Shown here in pieces: positions 44,353-52,367 of a stretch of 64,000 bases of DNA. This stretch comes from a virus. The notes beneath the pieces are model-generated. The model searched no databases, was not told the DNA's origin, and saw nothing but the letters and a program-made list of their open reading frames with translations. The stretch spans positions 1 through 64,000 of IMG/VR virus record IMGVR_UViG_3300026533_000002, one strand, 5' to 3'. Both the position numbers and the translations under genes were made by a program. The stretch's first letter is position 1. Every line of letters begins with the position of its first letter.

Positions 44353-44380
44353 ACACTTTATATAATAGCTACTATAACTG

Positions 44381-45046
44381 TTAGATAGCGAATTCTGCTG
44401 CTGTATCTTTAGCTGCTGTTAACTTAGCAATGTGTTCATTTATATTATACTTAGTACTTTCCATAGACTCTTCTATATCTGGTAAAGTAGATCTACATGG
44501 GAATTTCATAGTAGTATTATGCATAATATACTTACCAGACTTCTTCTCAACGTATACTGCTTCTCCCGTAGTACTCAACCATGAACCGCTTTTTCCAAAC
44601 TGACCTGAAGCTGGGATAATGTGACGACCAGTCTCAGAATCATACATCGTGTGAGCTACTATAACTACATTCACACCATTAGCTATAAGAACATCTTCTA
44701 CATAACCATTAAATTGAATAGTGTCTTTGTTATTCATCTTATGAATATCAAAACCTTTGTACATTTGGTCGTTATAGCCTTGCATTGCAGTGTACATCTG
44801 AGTTACTGTATCAAATACTACAGTGGCTGGTAATTTATTGAACTTCTCTTGGTAAACACCAAGTTTTTCGTTTATAGTATCAATTAAATCATCAGTACCA
44901 GTAAACGAAGCAATTCTTACGTGAGGTACAGGGAATGTATAAGGTTTCCTATCAAAGTGGACTACTAGTGCATCTTCTATTTTAGACACAATAGTACTCT
45001 TACCTACATTTTCAAAACCTGATATTAGTATTTTTACTGCTGACAT
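44381..45046 (-). CDS. Sak4-like RecA-fold ATPase
   Basis: Protein of 221 aa, RecA-like: Walker A GFENVGKST (G10-T18), Walker B PATVVFDTVTQMYTAM, then NVVIVAHTMYD as the sensor strand, and GQFGKSGSWLSTTGEAVYV. Length and motifs match the AAA_24/Sak4 group of single-strand annealing or recombination ATPases. SSB, PD-(D/E)XK nuclease and RusA-like resolvase neighbours complete a recombination module. Confidence 0.75.
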   Translation of the reverse strand: MSAVKILISGFENVGKSTIVSKIEDALVVHFDRKPYTFPVPHVRIASFTGTDDLIDTINEKLGVYQEKFNKLPATVVFDTVTQMYTAMQGYNDQMYKGFDIHKMNNKDTIQFNGYVEDVLIANGVNVVIVAHTMYDSETGRHIIPASGQFGKSGSWLSTTGEAVYVEKKSGKYIMHNTTMKFPCRSTLPDIEESMESTKYNINEHIAKLTAAKDTAAEFAI

Positions 45047-45116
45047 TTATTTCCTTTATAGGTATTAACCTTTTATTATTGCAAGAGTTTAAAGCCATCG
45101 CTAGGCATAGTATTAG

Positions 45117-45401
45117 TTATCTAACTAAATATAGCTCTCCATAGTAATTACCACAGTAATCACAGCTATAAGCTTTCTTATTCTTAGTTGGCGATTTACT
45201 ATGATTAGAATTACAATTATCACAAGTAAATCTCTTTACCTTAGCTTTATCTAGTGACTTAAGAAGCTTAGTACTTAGTAGTCTTAAAGCTTCTCTATCT
45301 TCCTTACTAAAACCTACATCAGGAGGAATCATATTACTTAAGCTAGGCAATGTTCCTCTAAGTCTTGCTATATTCCAATTACGCTCTCTTACATCATTCA
45401 T
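45117..45401 (-). CDS. Zinc-ribbon protein, 94 aa
   Basis: The C-terminal half has two CxxC pairs (CDNC and CDYC, 20 residues apart), a probable zinc ribbon; the N-terminal half is helical. It sits between the recombinase and nuclease genes. Possibly a DNA-binding accessory factor. Confidence 0.55.
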   Translation of the reverse strand: MNDVRERNWNIARLRGTLPSLSNMIPPDVGFSKEDREALRLLSTKLLKSLDKAKVKRFTCDNCNSNHSKSPTKNKKAYSCDYCGNYYGELYLVR

Positions 45402-45407
45402 AATGTT

Positions 45408-46244
45408 TTAGTCTTCTTCACGCAATCTGTAATCTCCAGCTAAGAGGTATCTACAAGCAGGATATTCTTTAAATGTAGTAACTGAGTCAGCTACTAGTTT
45501 TAGAACTCCTTCTATATAGTCGTAAGCATCACTATTGAAAGGCTTAGTAAAGTTAAATACTCTAGCAGGTAGTGTCTTAGTAGGTCTAACTACAAAGCAT
45601 AGCTCTACTTGATCTATCTTAATACCTTGTTGGTGAAGTATATAAGCATAAGTAAAAGCTTGCTGTGTATACTCTGATGTCCACCCACGAGGCTTAGATG
45701 TTGCTGTCTTAAAGTCTCTAACAGTGAGCATTCCAGTATGTTTGCCTTCTTTAATTAGCTCCCAAGTATCCGTAGGAGATGAGCTAGTTATAGCGTCATA
45801 TGTGCCAGAGGGGTAAACTCCTTCAGTAATCTCATAAGCTATAAACTCTTCAACAGATACAGTATTAGCCTGCAACACATGTTCTATTATAAGTAATTCA
45901 GCCATACCTTTCCATAAGTTACGTATTACTGAAGTGTCATGCCCTTCCACCTCATCGTACTTGGCAATGTATGCTTCAATACCTGCATGAAGCTTCTCAG
46001 AGTTATACTCTTCACCTTCAATCTTACACCTAGCTACTACTTCACAAGCGTGGTGGCAAACAGTACCTAGGACAGTGGAAGTACTGGAAGTAAACCGTTT
46101 ATCTTCTCCAAGTAAGTTCTCACCATACCAAGTTCTCTTAGCACTAAAGAATTTACCTACACCTGAAGGAGATAGTCTAAAACCATCAGCTGGTACATGA
46201 TTCTCTCCGTTGTAGTACTCACCTACCTTATAACTTACTGCCAT
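45408..46244 (-). CDS. PD-(D/E)XK nuclease (RecB/Cas4-like)
   Basis: Protein of 278 aa. Nuclease core: STVLGTVCHHACEVVARC (His motif), YPSGTYDAIT (Asp), LTVRDFKTAT (D-x-K), TQQAFTYAYILHQ (QxxxY). Such phage enzymes are DNA exonucleases acting with annealing proteins. Next to RusA-like and Sak4-like genes. Confidence 0.75.
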   Translation of the reverse strand: MAVSYKVGEYYNGENHVPADGFRLSPSGVGKFFSAKRTWYGENLLGEDKRFTSSTSTVLGTVCHHACEVVARCKIEGEEYNSEKLHAGIEAYIAKYDEVEGHDTSVIRNLWKGMAELLIIEHVLQANTVSVEEFIAYEITEGVYPSGTYDAITSSSPTDTWELIKEGKHTGMLTVRDFKTATSKPRGWTSEYTQQAFTYAYILHQQGIKIDQVELCFVVRPTKTLPARVFNFTKPFNSDAYDYIEGVLKLVADSVTTFKEYPACRYLLAGDYRLREED

Positions 46245-46309
46245 TATGTTTCCCTCTAAATATATTAGTTAAATAATACTCTATAAAATGTCCTATAGCT
46301 TCTATAACA

Positions 46310-46762
46310 TTATGTCTCATCTTCATACTTCCTTATATAGATATCCATTCTAGGATTGTCTTTATCTTTCCCTCCTACTAAGAAGGTCTCTTTAACACAG
46401 AACTTTACATTATCTTCTTCTACTATACCTGCTTTCTGTAAAGCATCTAGTAGTACCTTGGATACGAATGAACCAACATTTAATAAATCACTTTTAACAT
46501 TCTTATAGTAATAAACATAAGCTACTTCGTATTGGCCTTTAATAGGTACTGGCTTCTCATCTAAGAAAAGCTTCATAAAGTAATCATTAAAGTGTTGTTT
46601 GATTTCATTTCGTAAGTGGTAATGTGCTGTAAATAGTTTGTTCATTGAGAGTAGAAAAGTCTTTGATGGCTTAGTCTTAAAGTTCTGAGTATAGTACACA
46701 CTCATAGAGTAGAATAGGAACTCTTCTTCAGGAGGATCAGCAGTAGTTACTACTTTACTCAT
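46310..46762 (-). CDS. RusA-like Holliday junction resolvase
   Basis: Protein of 150 aa. The central region SDLLNVGSFVSKVLLDALQKAGIVEED carries the acidic residues (D92, D106, D117) in RusA-like spacing, followed by the conserved ...GGKDKDNPRMDIYI end. RusA enzymes are small dimers that cut four-way junctions. The first ~45 residues are longer than in typical RusA. Overlaps the next upstream gene by ATGA. Confidence 0.7.
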   Translation of the reverse strand: MSKVVTTADPPEEEFLFYSMSVYYTQNFKTKPSKTFLLSMNKLFTAHYHLRNEIKQHFNDYFMKLFLDEKPVPIKGQYEVAYVYYYKNVKSDLLNVGSFVSKVLLDALQKAGIVEEDNVKFCVKETFLVGGKDKDNPRMDIYIRKYEDET

Positions 46763-46944
46763 CCTTTATAAGCCTTCATGTACTCTTTAAACTCCCTAGC
46801 CTCGTTAATAGTTGAAAACATATTACCTACTTCTGCTCTAGCTTTATCATATCTATCACCAGTGTACTTCCACTTCTCAAGTCCATTATTACTTTGTAAA
46901 GGGCCTACACAGAAATAGTAGTCACCTTTATTAATGAAGTACAT
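46759..46944 (-). CDS. Hypothetical 61-aa protein
   Basis: Starts MYFINKGDYYFCVGPLQ and ends helical (EAREFKEYMKAYKG). Overlaps both neighbours, so part of one operon. Function unknown. Confidence 0.45.
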   Translation of the reverse strand: MYFINKGDYYFCVGPLQSNNGLEKWKYTGDRYDKARAEVGNMFSTINEAREFKEYMKAYKG

Positions 46945-47560
46945 AAGCTACTGGCTTATTAGTATCAAAGCATAAAGTACAAGTGCCACAGCTCTTTAAT
47001 TTACTGTCTGGCATAGTTACAGGGCATACAATAATACCTTTAGCCTTAGCTTCATCAATACTATCAGTATTAATTACAAACGCAGTCATACTAGTTCCTG
47101 TCTCACTAAGTCCTATACTATTAGCTGAGTACTTCATACTTACGTTAGGTAGAGTTTTAATCTCTTCTAGGACTTCTCGTATACCTTTAATGTTATAAGA
47201 CCTTGTAGGTATCCAGAATTGAGTTTTAGTACACAGTGTTACCACTTCTTTTATCTTAGTAGCCAATAGCTCTGTCTCTATATCACCTGATACAAAGAAT
47301 CTAAAGTACTTGTCTTTACCTATAGCTTTAACCATATCAGCTACCCAACCATCTCTCTTGTAATCTTGTTGATTATGTTTTCTCAAAGCTACTGAAGCAG
47401 GCCATACAAATGCACCTTTAGTAGCATAGCAGCTTTTACAAACTTCAACTACTTCTCCGTCTACCTTAGATCCAGGGCATGAAGTCCTAGCTTCTAAGTC
47501 CCAACTCTTTACTTGTTTACCGTTAACTTTCATCTTAGATGCTTTACTAAGTTTTATCAT
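46931..47560 (-). CDS. Gp88-like cysteine-rich protein
   Basis: Protein of 209 aa with TSCPGSK...CKSCYATKG near residues 27-49 and a C-terminal cluster CPVTMPDSK...CGTCTLC. This matches the phage Gene-product-88 family, a frequent but uncharacterised phage protein whose Cys pattern suggests a metal or Fe-S cluster. No function assigned. Confidence 0.6.
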   Translation of the reverse strand: MIKLSKASKMKVNGKQVKSWDLEARTSCPGSKVDGEVVEVCKSCYATKGAFVWPASVALRKHNQQDYKRDGWVADMVKAIGKDKYFRFFVSGDIETELLATKIKEVVTLCTKTQFWIPTRSYNIKGIREVLEEIKTLPNVSMKYSANSIGLSETGTSMTAFVINTDSIDEAKAKGIIVCPVTMPDSKLKSCGTCTLCFDTNKPVAYVLH

Positions 47561-47765
47561 TATCTATTACCTTTGCTAACAAGCTATCAACTTGTATATA
47601 CTTACCTTCTCTACCAGAGTTATTACTTGCCTTAGGATAAGATTCATCGTCAACTTTAACTAGTAAATACATCCCGAAATCAGCTACAACAGTACCAGTT
47701 TGTCCGTTATGGTGTGACTTCCCATAAGCCTGGATGCGCTTACCTTTAAAACTGAACTTACCCAT
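47547..47765 (-). CDS. Small beta-rich protein, KOW/SH3-like
   Basis: 72 aa; KGKRIQAYGKSHHNGQTGTVVADFGMYLLVKVD looks like a KOW or SH3-like barrel, often nucleic-acid-binding. Operon member; function unknown. Confidence 0.45.
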   Translation of the reverse strand: MGKFSFKGKRIQAYGKSHHNGQTGTVVADFGMYLLVKVDDESYPKASNNSGREGKYIQVDSLLAKVIDNDKT

Positions 47766-47766
47766 G

Positions 47767-47955
47767 TTAGTCTAAAGTATCTGCTAATACACTTAGTTCA
47801 GTAGCTAGCAACATTAATTGAGACTTAGTTAAAGTCTGGGAATAATGTCTATCACAATTTTCAACCAACTCGACTTTTGTACTGTCTAATTTATTTATAC
47901 AAAACACACCAGATTCTTCTAATAACTCTAATATCGAGTTAAATTCATCATTCAT
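47767..47955 (-). CDS. Hypothetical 62-aa protein
   Basis: Small acidic helical protein (MNDEFNSILELLEES...). It overlaps the upstream gene by 8 bases; no recognisable domain. Confidence 0.45.
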   Translation of the reverse strand: MNDEFNSILELLEESGVFCINKLDSTKVELVENCDRHYSQTLTKSQLMLLATELSVLADTLD

Positions 47956-48166
47956 TTAATTCCTTTATTAACTTTCTATTGAAAGACATAGCATTTACAC
48001 AAGAGTTAACTCTATTAAAATCTCTAGTCTCTAATGGCTCAACCAGTAACCTAGCTATTGTTGTATCTGATAGGTGAATCTTCAAGTTGAGAACATCTAT
48101 GTACTTCATAGATTTCCAAACTGAAGGTTCGACATCATCTCCATATATGTATTTAGTGTCTAACAT
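47948..48166 (-). CDS. Hypothetical 72-aa protein
   Basis: Overlaps the antirepressor stop by one base and the next gene by 8 bases. Mixed helical sequence with IHLSDTTIARLLVEPLETRD. Not recognised. Confidence 0.45.
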   Translation of the reverse strand: MLDTKYIYGDDVEPSVWKSMKYIDVLNLKIHLSDTTIARLLVEPLETRDFNRVNSCVNAMSFNRKLIKELNE

Positions 48167-48987
48167 TAGTTTATGTAACCAGATTCTGCGACTATCTCTA
48201 CTAAAGTAGTAAACCTATCTGGATAAAACATAACTGTGTACGGCATAGGGTTTACACTAGAAGCACTCCTATTGTATCCAAACCATCTAGCTTTCTTAGT
48301 TAATTTTCTTTTAATACCTTTGTGTTCATATTCTTCAAGATAACCTAATTCAACTAAAGCATCGTTAAACAGCTTAGTATGAGTATTAACCTTATAATCA
48401 GACAATAACTTAGTAGTAGATTCTCCTTCCACATTAGGCCTAATATCAGACATAGAATCAGTTAAAGCTTCACCAATTCCTTGTGGAAGTAAAGTCTTGA
48501 ACTCTCCCTCTGCTAGTGATACAGGGTCGAATGTTATGCCTAGAGCTTTATGTAATTTTATAGCAGTATCTACTTTAGCATCAATTACCTTCTGCTCTAG
48601 TAACGCTATAGTAGCTACATTCTCACCTCGTAACTTATCTATCTCTAATTTCAGCTTCTCTTTACCTAAGTATTTTACAGCAGCCTTTTCAGCATCGATG
48701 AAATACTGGCGGACAGCTTTGCCTTTAGGAGTTCTTTGCACCATAGCTATAGATTTAGCGACATCAAGAGTGACTATGTATTCTTTACGAATACTACCTC
48801 CAGTTTCTCGTTTGACCGATTTGTCAAATGATGTGTAATCAATTCCCTCGTCTAACGATGCAAGCTCTTTCTTTATCCATGTAGCAAACTCTCGCTTACT
48901 TCCTAATTCTTTATGAAGTTCTCTAGCATCTACGCTATTTACCTCGGTTGCACCTATTTGTGTTTCTATAATTTCTAAATCTATCAT
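48166..48987 (-). CDS. AntA/AntB-type antirepressor
   Basis: Protein of 273 aa. Residues ~14-110 fit the AntA/AntB domain: VNSVDARELHKELGSKREFATWIK, then GGSIRKEYIVTLDVAKSIAMV and GKAVRQYFIDAEK. The C-terminal region (residues ~195-265) resembles a KilA-C-like DNA-binding domain. Such proteins counter prophage repressors or regulate gene expression in lytic phages. It sits immediately after the primase gene. Confidence 0.75.
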   Translation of the reverse strand: MIDLEIIETQIGATEVNSVDARELHKELGSKREFATWIKKELASLDEGIDYTSFDKSVKRETGGSIRKEYIVTLDVAKSIAMVQRTPKGKAVRQYFIDAEKAAVKYLGKEKLKLEIDKLRGENVATIALLEQKVIDAKVDTAIKLHKALGITFDPVSLAEGEFKTLLPQGIGEALTDSMSDIRPNVEGESTTKLLSDYKVNTHTKLFNDALVELGYLEEYEHKGIKRKLTKKARWFGYNRSASSVNPMPYTVMFYPDRFTTLVEIVAESGYIN

Positions 48988-48996
48988 TTATTATCC

Positions 48997-49890
48997 TTAA
49001 TTTAAAGATGTTAATATTGTATCTTGTAACCTACTTATAGGCATACTATTATCCCAGAAGTCATTTATACTATATATCATGTCAATTATATAAGCCTTAT
49101 CAGCTCCTAGCTCCTTAGCATGTTGTATAGCTCCTAACATCATATTATTACCTTCTCCATTCTTAGCATCATAAGCATAGCCAAATGTAGTAAAAGGAGA
49201 TTGAAGTAACTTAGAAGCTTCTTCTTTACCTATTACTACTTTCTCTTCTGCTTGTATAGCTAACTTCATTCTAGCCATTTTAAGGTGGGTAGAAGGGTCT
49301 AACTTAGTCTTACCTAATACAGAGTATACATCTCTACCTTCATAGCCGTATATGACTTGTGAGGCAGCTAATTCATCAGCACTAATACCTAATGAATCTC
49401 CAATACTTTTAATAAATAACTTCCACTCTAGAGGCTCTACATCTATTACTCTGTCTAGCTCTATTAGTATCCTATATTTAAACCTATTATTCTTATCAGA
49501 AGTAGTAGCTATATGATGATTAATGTTCCTAAGAACAGAGTGTGTGCTTTCTATAGGTATAGTTGTATTGTCTACATCTAAACAAACCCAAGAAGCTTTA
49601 TTATTAGTATTGAATTTACCCCTAACTCTACCCCAAGCATTAGGATGTTTATCTTTATTATAAACAGCACCTTCTTCGACTGACTTGTATTTAAAAGGAT
49701 TAAACCCATAATCATGGCTTAGTAGTAATCCTAAATCCTCAAAGCTCTTCTCTTCGTATTGAAAACCATATACAGCATTAAAAGCAGTACTTTGCTTTAA
49801 CTTACTTATGTAGTCTTTATGCTTATTATCAGCTATAGCTTGTTGTATCCTAGAGTTATCCACTTCTAAGAAGGATACTCCATGTAACAT
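48997..49890 (-). CDS. AEP-type (archaeo-eukaryotic) primase-like protein
   Basis: Protein of 297 aa. WVCLDVDNTT (D105, D107) matches the hhDhD catalytic motif, followed by HHIATTSDKNNRFKYRILIEL (His126, Arg139-141 region), as in AEP or prim-pol-like primases that accompany DUF3987 helicases. Its stop and the helicase gene start share one base, so primase and helicase are made together. The call is motif-based; a zinc motif is not seen. Confidence 0.6.
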   Translation of the reverse strand: MLHGVSFLEVDNSRIQQAIADNKHKDYISKLKQSTAFNAVYGFQYEEKSFEDLGLLLSHDYGFNPFKYKSVEEGAVYNKDKHPNAWGRVRGKFNTNNKASWVCLDVDNTTIPIESTHSVLRNINHHIATTSDKNNRFKYRILIELDRVIDVEPLEWKLFIKSIGDSLGISADELAASQVIYGYEGRDVYSVLGKTKLDPSTHLKMARMKLAIQAEEKVVIGKEEASKLLQSPFTTFGYAYDAKNGEGNNMMLGAIQHAKELGADKAYIIDMIYSINDFWDNSMPISRLQDTILTSLN

Positions 49891-51293
49891 TAAGCTAGCT
49901 CTTCATGCTCTTGATGTAACTCATCAGCTTCATAGAAATGTATATAACCATTATCTGATTCATACTTATTGACATCATCATATGATTTAATTAACTCAAC
50001 AAACTCAGCTAATTTGTTCTTAGGAGAACCATTACCTTTAATGAATCCCATCTTTCTTAATTGATGAATTGACATTCTAAAGTAGCCATTGATAGCTGTC
50101 TTCTGCATGTAGTCACTAGCTAATTCATAACTTTCTTTATTAAGCTCAATCTCAAACTGTTCAAGGTCTTCAGTGAACATCTCTACAAAGTTGATAGCTT
50201 CTATATAGTGCCTAGTCTGTATACTAGTTTCACCTTCTAGTATTGCTACAGCACCTGATATCTTAAGTGCAGCCCATTGTCTGTGCTGTCTATGGATCTT
50301 AGTTAAAGGATATAACATACTAACAGTATCCGCTAGTCGTTGGTTATAATTGTAGTAATCAGAGAATAAAGACTCAACGCCATCATCAATGCCTAGGTCA
50401 TCTTTAACAGTAATGTTTACTAAGTTCTCAAACCAAGGTCTTAGTGATTCAGTTGTAGTTGACACTCTTTCATCTTCAATTTTATCAGCATTACGAGACT
50501 CTTCTATGCTGTCATAGATCTTATGTTCAGCTTTCTTCTGAGAGAAACAGAATATAGCTCTTCTAGCCAACTTGGAACTAGCTTCGTCTATAAACTTCTT
50601 CTTAACAGCTTCATTGTATATAAGCCCGTGAGGACTTCCGAACAGTAAGGCACTAACAGGTAAGTTATGTACAGGTTTACCTTGGTTAGCATCATCTTTA
50701 ACAGCTTTTACTGGTAACTTACCACTATCATAAACTATTGCTAATGATGATATTAGCTCAGGCAAGTCTTTACTGCTAGCAAGCTCTGAAGCAAATTCAT
50801 CCACATAAAGAGTGCCGGCACCTAAGTAACCTTCCTCTAGCGAGTTCAAATGCTTCACCCATCCAGGTAAAGTTGATACTGCTACTGTTAGAGGCCTAGG
50901 TTTAGAGTGGAACTCTTTCCATTTAGTCTCAGGCTTACCTGCCTCTGTTGCTGCTATTACAGCCTGCAGTTTAGCTTGCTCTTCTCTACTTCTATCTATC
51001 AGTACAAAAGCTGGTTCTAGTATCTTCTGTATAGCCCCTAAGGCCCTTCCTTTTCCTGAACCCGATTCACCTATAAGAATTCCTATACTATTAACAGGAA
51101 TGGAACTACCCTTCCAGCCAATATTCTTTCTAAGATGTCCTGCAAAAGTTACTAGTTCATTAGCAGTCATCAATGCCCTCATCTCTGGCTCAATATTCCT
51201 AGTTATAACTTGTTCAGCTGCTTCAAATACTTTAGGCAACTTAGGAGATAAAGCTCCTACCTCTCTTAATGCTTCTTCATACATAGTATGCAT
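49890..51293 (-). CDS. DUF3987-like replicative helicase/ATPase
   Basis: Protein of 467 aa. Walker A ILIGESGSGKGRA (G75-K81), Walker B AGTLYVDEFAS (D165-E166), then LLFGSPHGL (sensor) and ASSKLARRAIFCFS (Arg finger region). The order and length fit DUF3987-family ATPases, the helicase half of phage and plasmid primase-helicases. The C-terminal ~80 residues look like a winged helix. With the adjacent AEP-like gene it forms a primosome split over two genes. Confidence 0.7.
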   Translation of the reverse strand: MHTMYEEALREVGALSPKLPKVFEAAEQVITRNIEPEMRALMTANELVTFAGHLRKNIGWKGSSIPVNSIGILIGESGSGKGRALGAIQKILEPAFVLIDRSREEQAKLQAVIAATEAGKPETKWKEFHSKPRPLTVAVSTLPGWVKHLNSLEEGYLGAGTLYVDEFASELASSKDLPELISSLAIVYDSGKLPVKAVKDDANQGKPVHNLPVSALLFGSPHGLIYNEAVKKKFIDEASSKLARRAIFCFSQKKAEHKIYDSIEESRNADKIEDERVSTTTESLRPWFENLVNITVKDDLGIDDGVESLFSDYYNYNQRLADTVSMLYPLTKIHRQHRQWAALKISGAVAILEGETSIQTRHYIEAINFVEMFTEDLEQFEIELNKESYELASDYMQKTAINGYFRMSIHQLRKMGFIKGNGSPKNKLAEFVELIKSYDDVNKYESDNGYIHFYEADELHQEHEELA

Positions 51294-51295
51294 AA

Positions 51296-51517
51296 CTACT
51301 CCTTATCTACTTTAACCCACTCCATACGATTTCTAATCTCAGTTGTAGTTGTTTGTATGTTCTTATATTCATAACCTGCTTCTATGAACATAGCTTCTCT
51401 TTTACGATCTTCAATACTATCTGCTAGATGACTGGTATTAACTAAATGCATCAGTGTAGCCATGAATACAAATATTAAAACCATTGCCGTTAATGGTGCA
51501 GTATACTCTTCGCTCAT
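51296..51517 (-). CDS. Small membrane protein, 73 aa
   Basis: One N-terminal hydrophobic segment (PLTAMVLIFVFMATLMHLV, residues ~8-26) and a charged helical C-terminal half. AAGGAG precedes the ATG. Next to another membrane peptide gene; function unknown. Confidence 0.5.
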   Translation of the reverse strand: MSEEYTAPLTAMVLIFVFMATLMHLVNTSHLADSIEDRKREAMFIEAGYEYKNIQTTTTEIRNRMEWVKVDKE

Positions 51518-51528
51518 TGTAAACTCCT

Positions 51529-51651
51529 TTAAATTACTGGTATGGGTAAGCTGAGTAAAGGGTTAATTTCACTAGTATTAGCAGAGACCATTGTTACAGT
51601 TAATACTATTAAGAAGGCTATAGCCAGTATTACTTTATTAGTATTACACAT
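51529..51651 (-). CDS. 40-aa membrane or secreted peptide
   Basis: Starts MCNTNKVILAIAFLIVLTV, a hydrophobic signal-like helix; SANTS could be a signal-peptidase site. The start overlaps the upstream stop as TAATG. It is followed by the 73-aa membrane gene. Confidence 0.45.
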   Translation of the reverse strand: MCNTNKVILAIAFLIVLTVTMVSANTSEINPLLSLPIPVI

Positions 51652-51824
51652 TATCTTGTTCTCTCTATCTTAGAGACTCTAGGTTCTATCACAGAATTAG
51701 CTCTTACTATATCTGACCTCATCATTAATCTTACTTCACTGTAAGGTCTCAACATAGCTAAGTCAGAATGTTTAGCTGACTTTACTACTTTACTCAATCG
51801 TCTTATATTATTTAGTCTATTCAT
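51651..51824 (-). CDS. Small basic protein, 57 aa
   Basis: Starts MNRLNNIRRLSKVVKS after AAAAAGG; rich in Arg/Lys, without hydrophobic segments. With the two neighbouring membrane peptides it fills what would otherwise be a 370-base gap. Function unknown. Confidence 0.45.
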   Translation of the reverse strand: MNRLNNIRRLSKVVKSAKHSDLAMLRPYSEVRLMMRSDIVRANSVIEPRVSKIERTR

Positions 51825-51889
51825 TGTAGTTTACCTTTTTATTTAATTAACACAGTTGTTAGCTGTGCTTTATTGTTAGATTTTGTTAG

Positions 51890-52348
51890 TTACCTAGCTG
51901 CAGTTACTTTACCAGGAGGTAACAACTGGTTATTATTAGCCTTCCAACCTCTAATCCAGCCACATGTTACGCTATAAGACTTATCTGCTATCTTTGCTAA
52001 ATCAGTACCAGTACATTTTGTCTCAATCCAATAATTGTAACCGTCAACATAAGCTTGTCGATACCTATTACTATTAGCCTCAGTTACATTGGCTTTATGA
52101 GTAATCCACTCACAGTTAGAAGGTTCATAGTTAAGATTTGAATCTATACGTTCTATAGTCAAACCTTCTTTATACCCATTAGCTATTGCCCAAGCTGCAA
52201 AGTTAGCAAACCTATCCCATTCTTTACTAACTGTAATACCTTTAGCTCCGTACCATTTATAAGCCTTATTTGCTTTATTATTACACCTTTCTCTCATACC
52301 TCTCCAAGAATTATACATCCTAGGATTGCTTTGCTTGTTATACTCCAT
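51890..52348 (-). CDS. HNH (His-Me finger) endonuclease
   Basis: Protein of 152 aa of the common phage HNH/AP2-like group: YNSWRGMRERCNN, YGAKGITVSKEWDRFANF, GLTIERIDSNLNYEPSNCEW (catalytic His usually falls in this region), then a C-terminal DNA-binding-like part. It lies 20 bases after the polymerase-domain gene and is a possible homing element that shaped this split locus. Confidence 0.7.
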   Translation of the reverse strand: MEYNKQSNPRMYNSWRGMRERCNNKANKAYKWYGAKGITVSKEWDRFANFAAWAIANGYKEGLTIERIDSNLNYEPSNCEWITHKANVTEANSNRYRQAYVDGYNYWIETKCTGTDLAKIADKSYSVTCGWIRGWKANNNQLLPPGKVTAAR

Positions 52349-52367
52349 ATTTTTCTCCTATAGAAAA

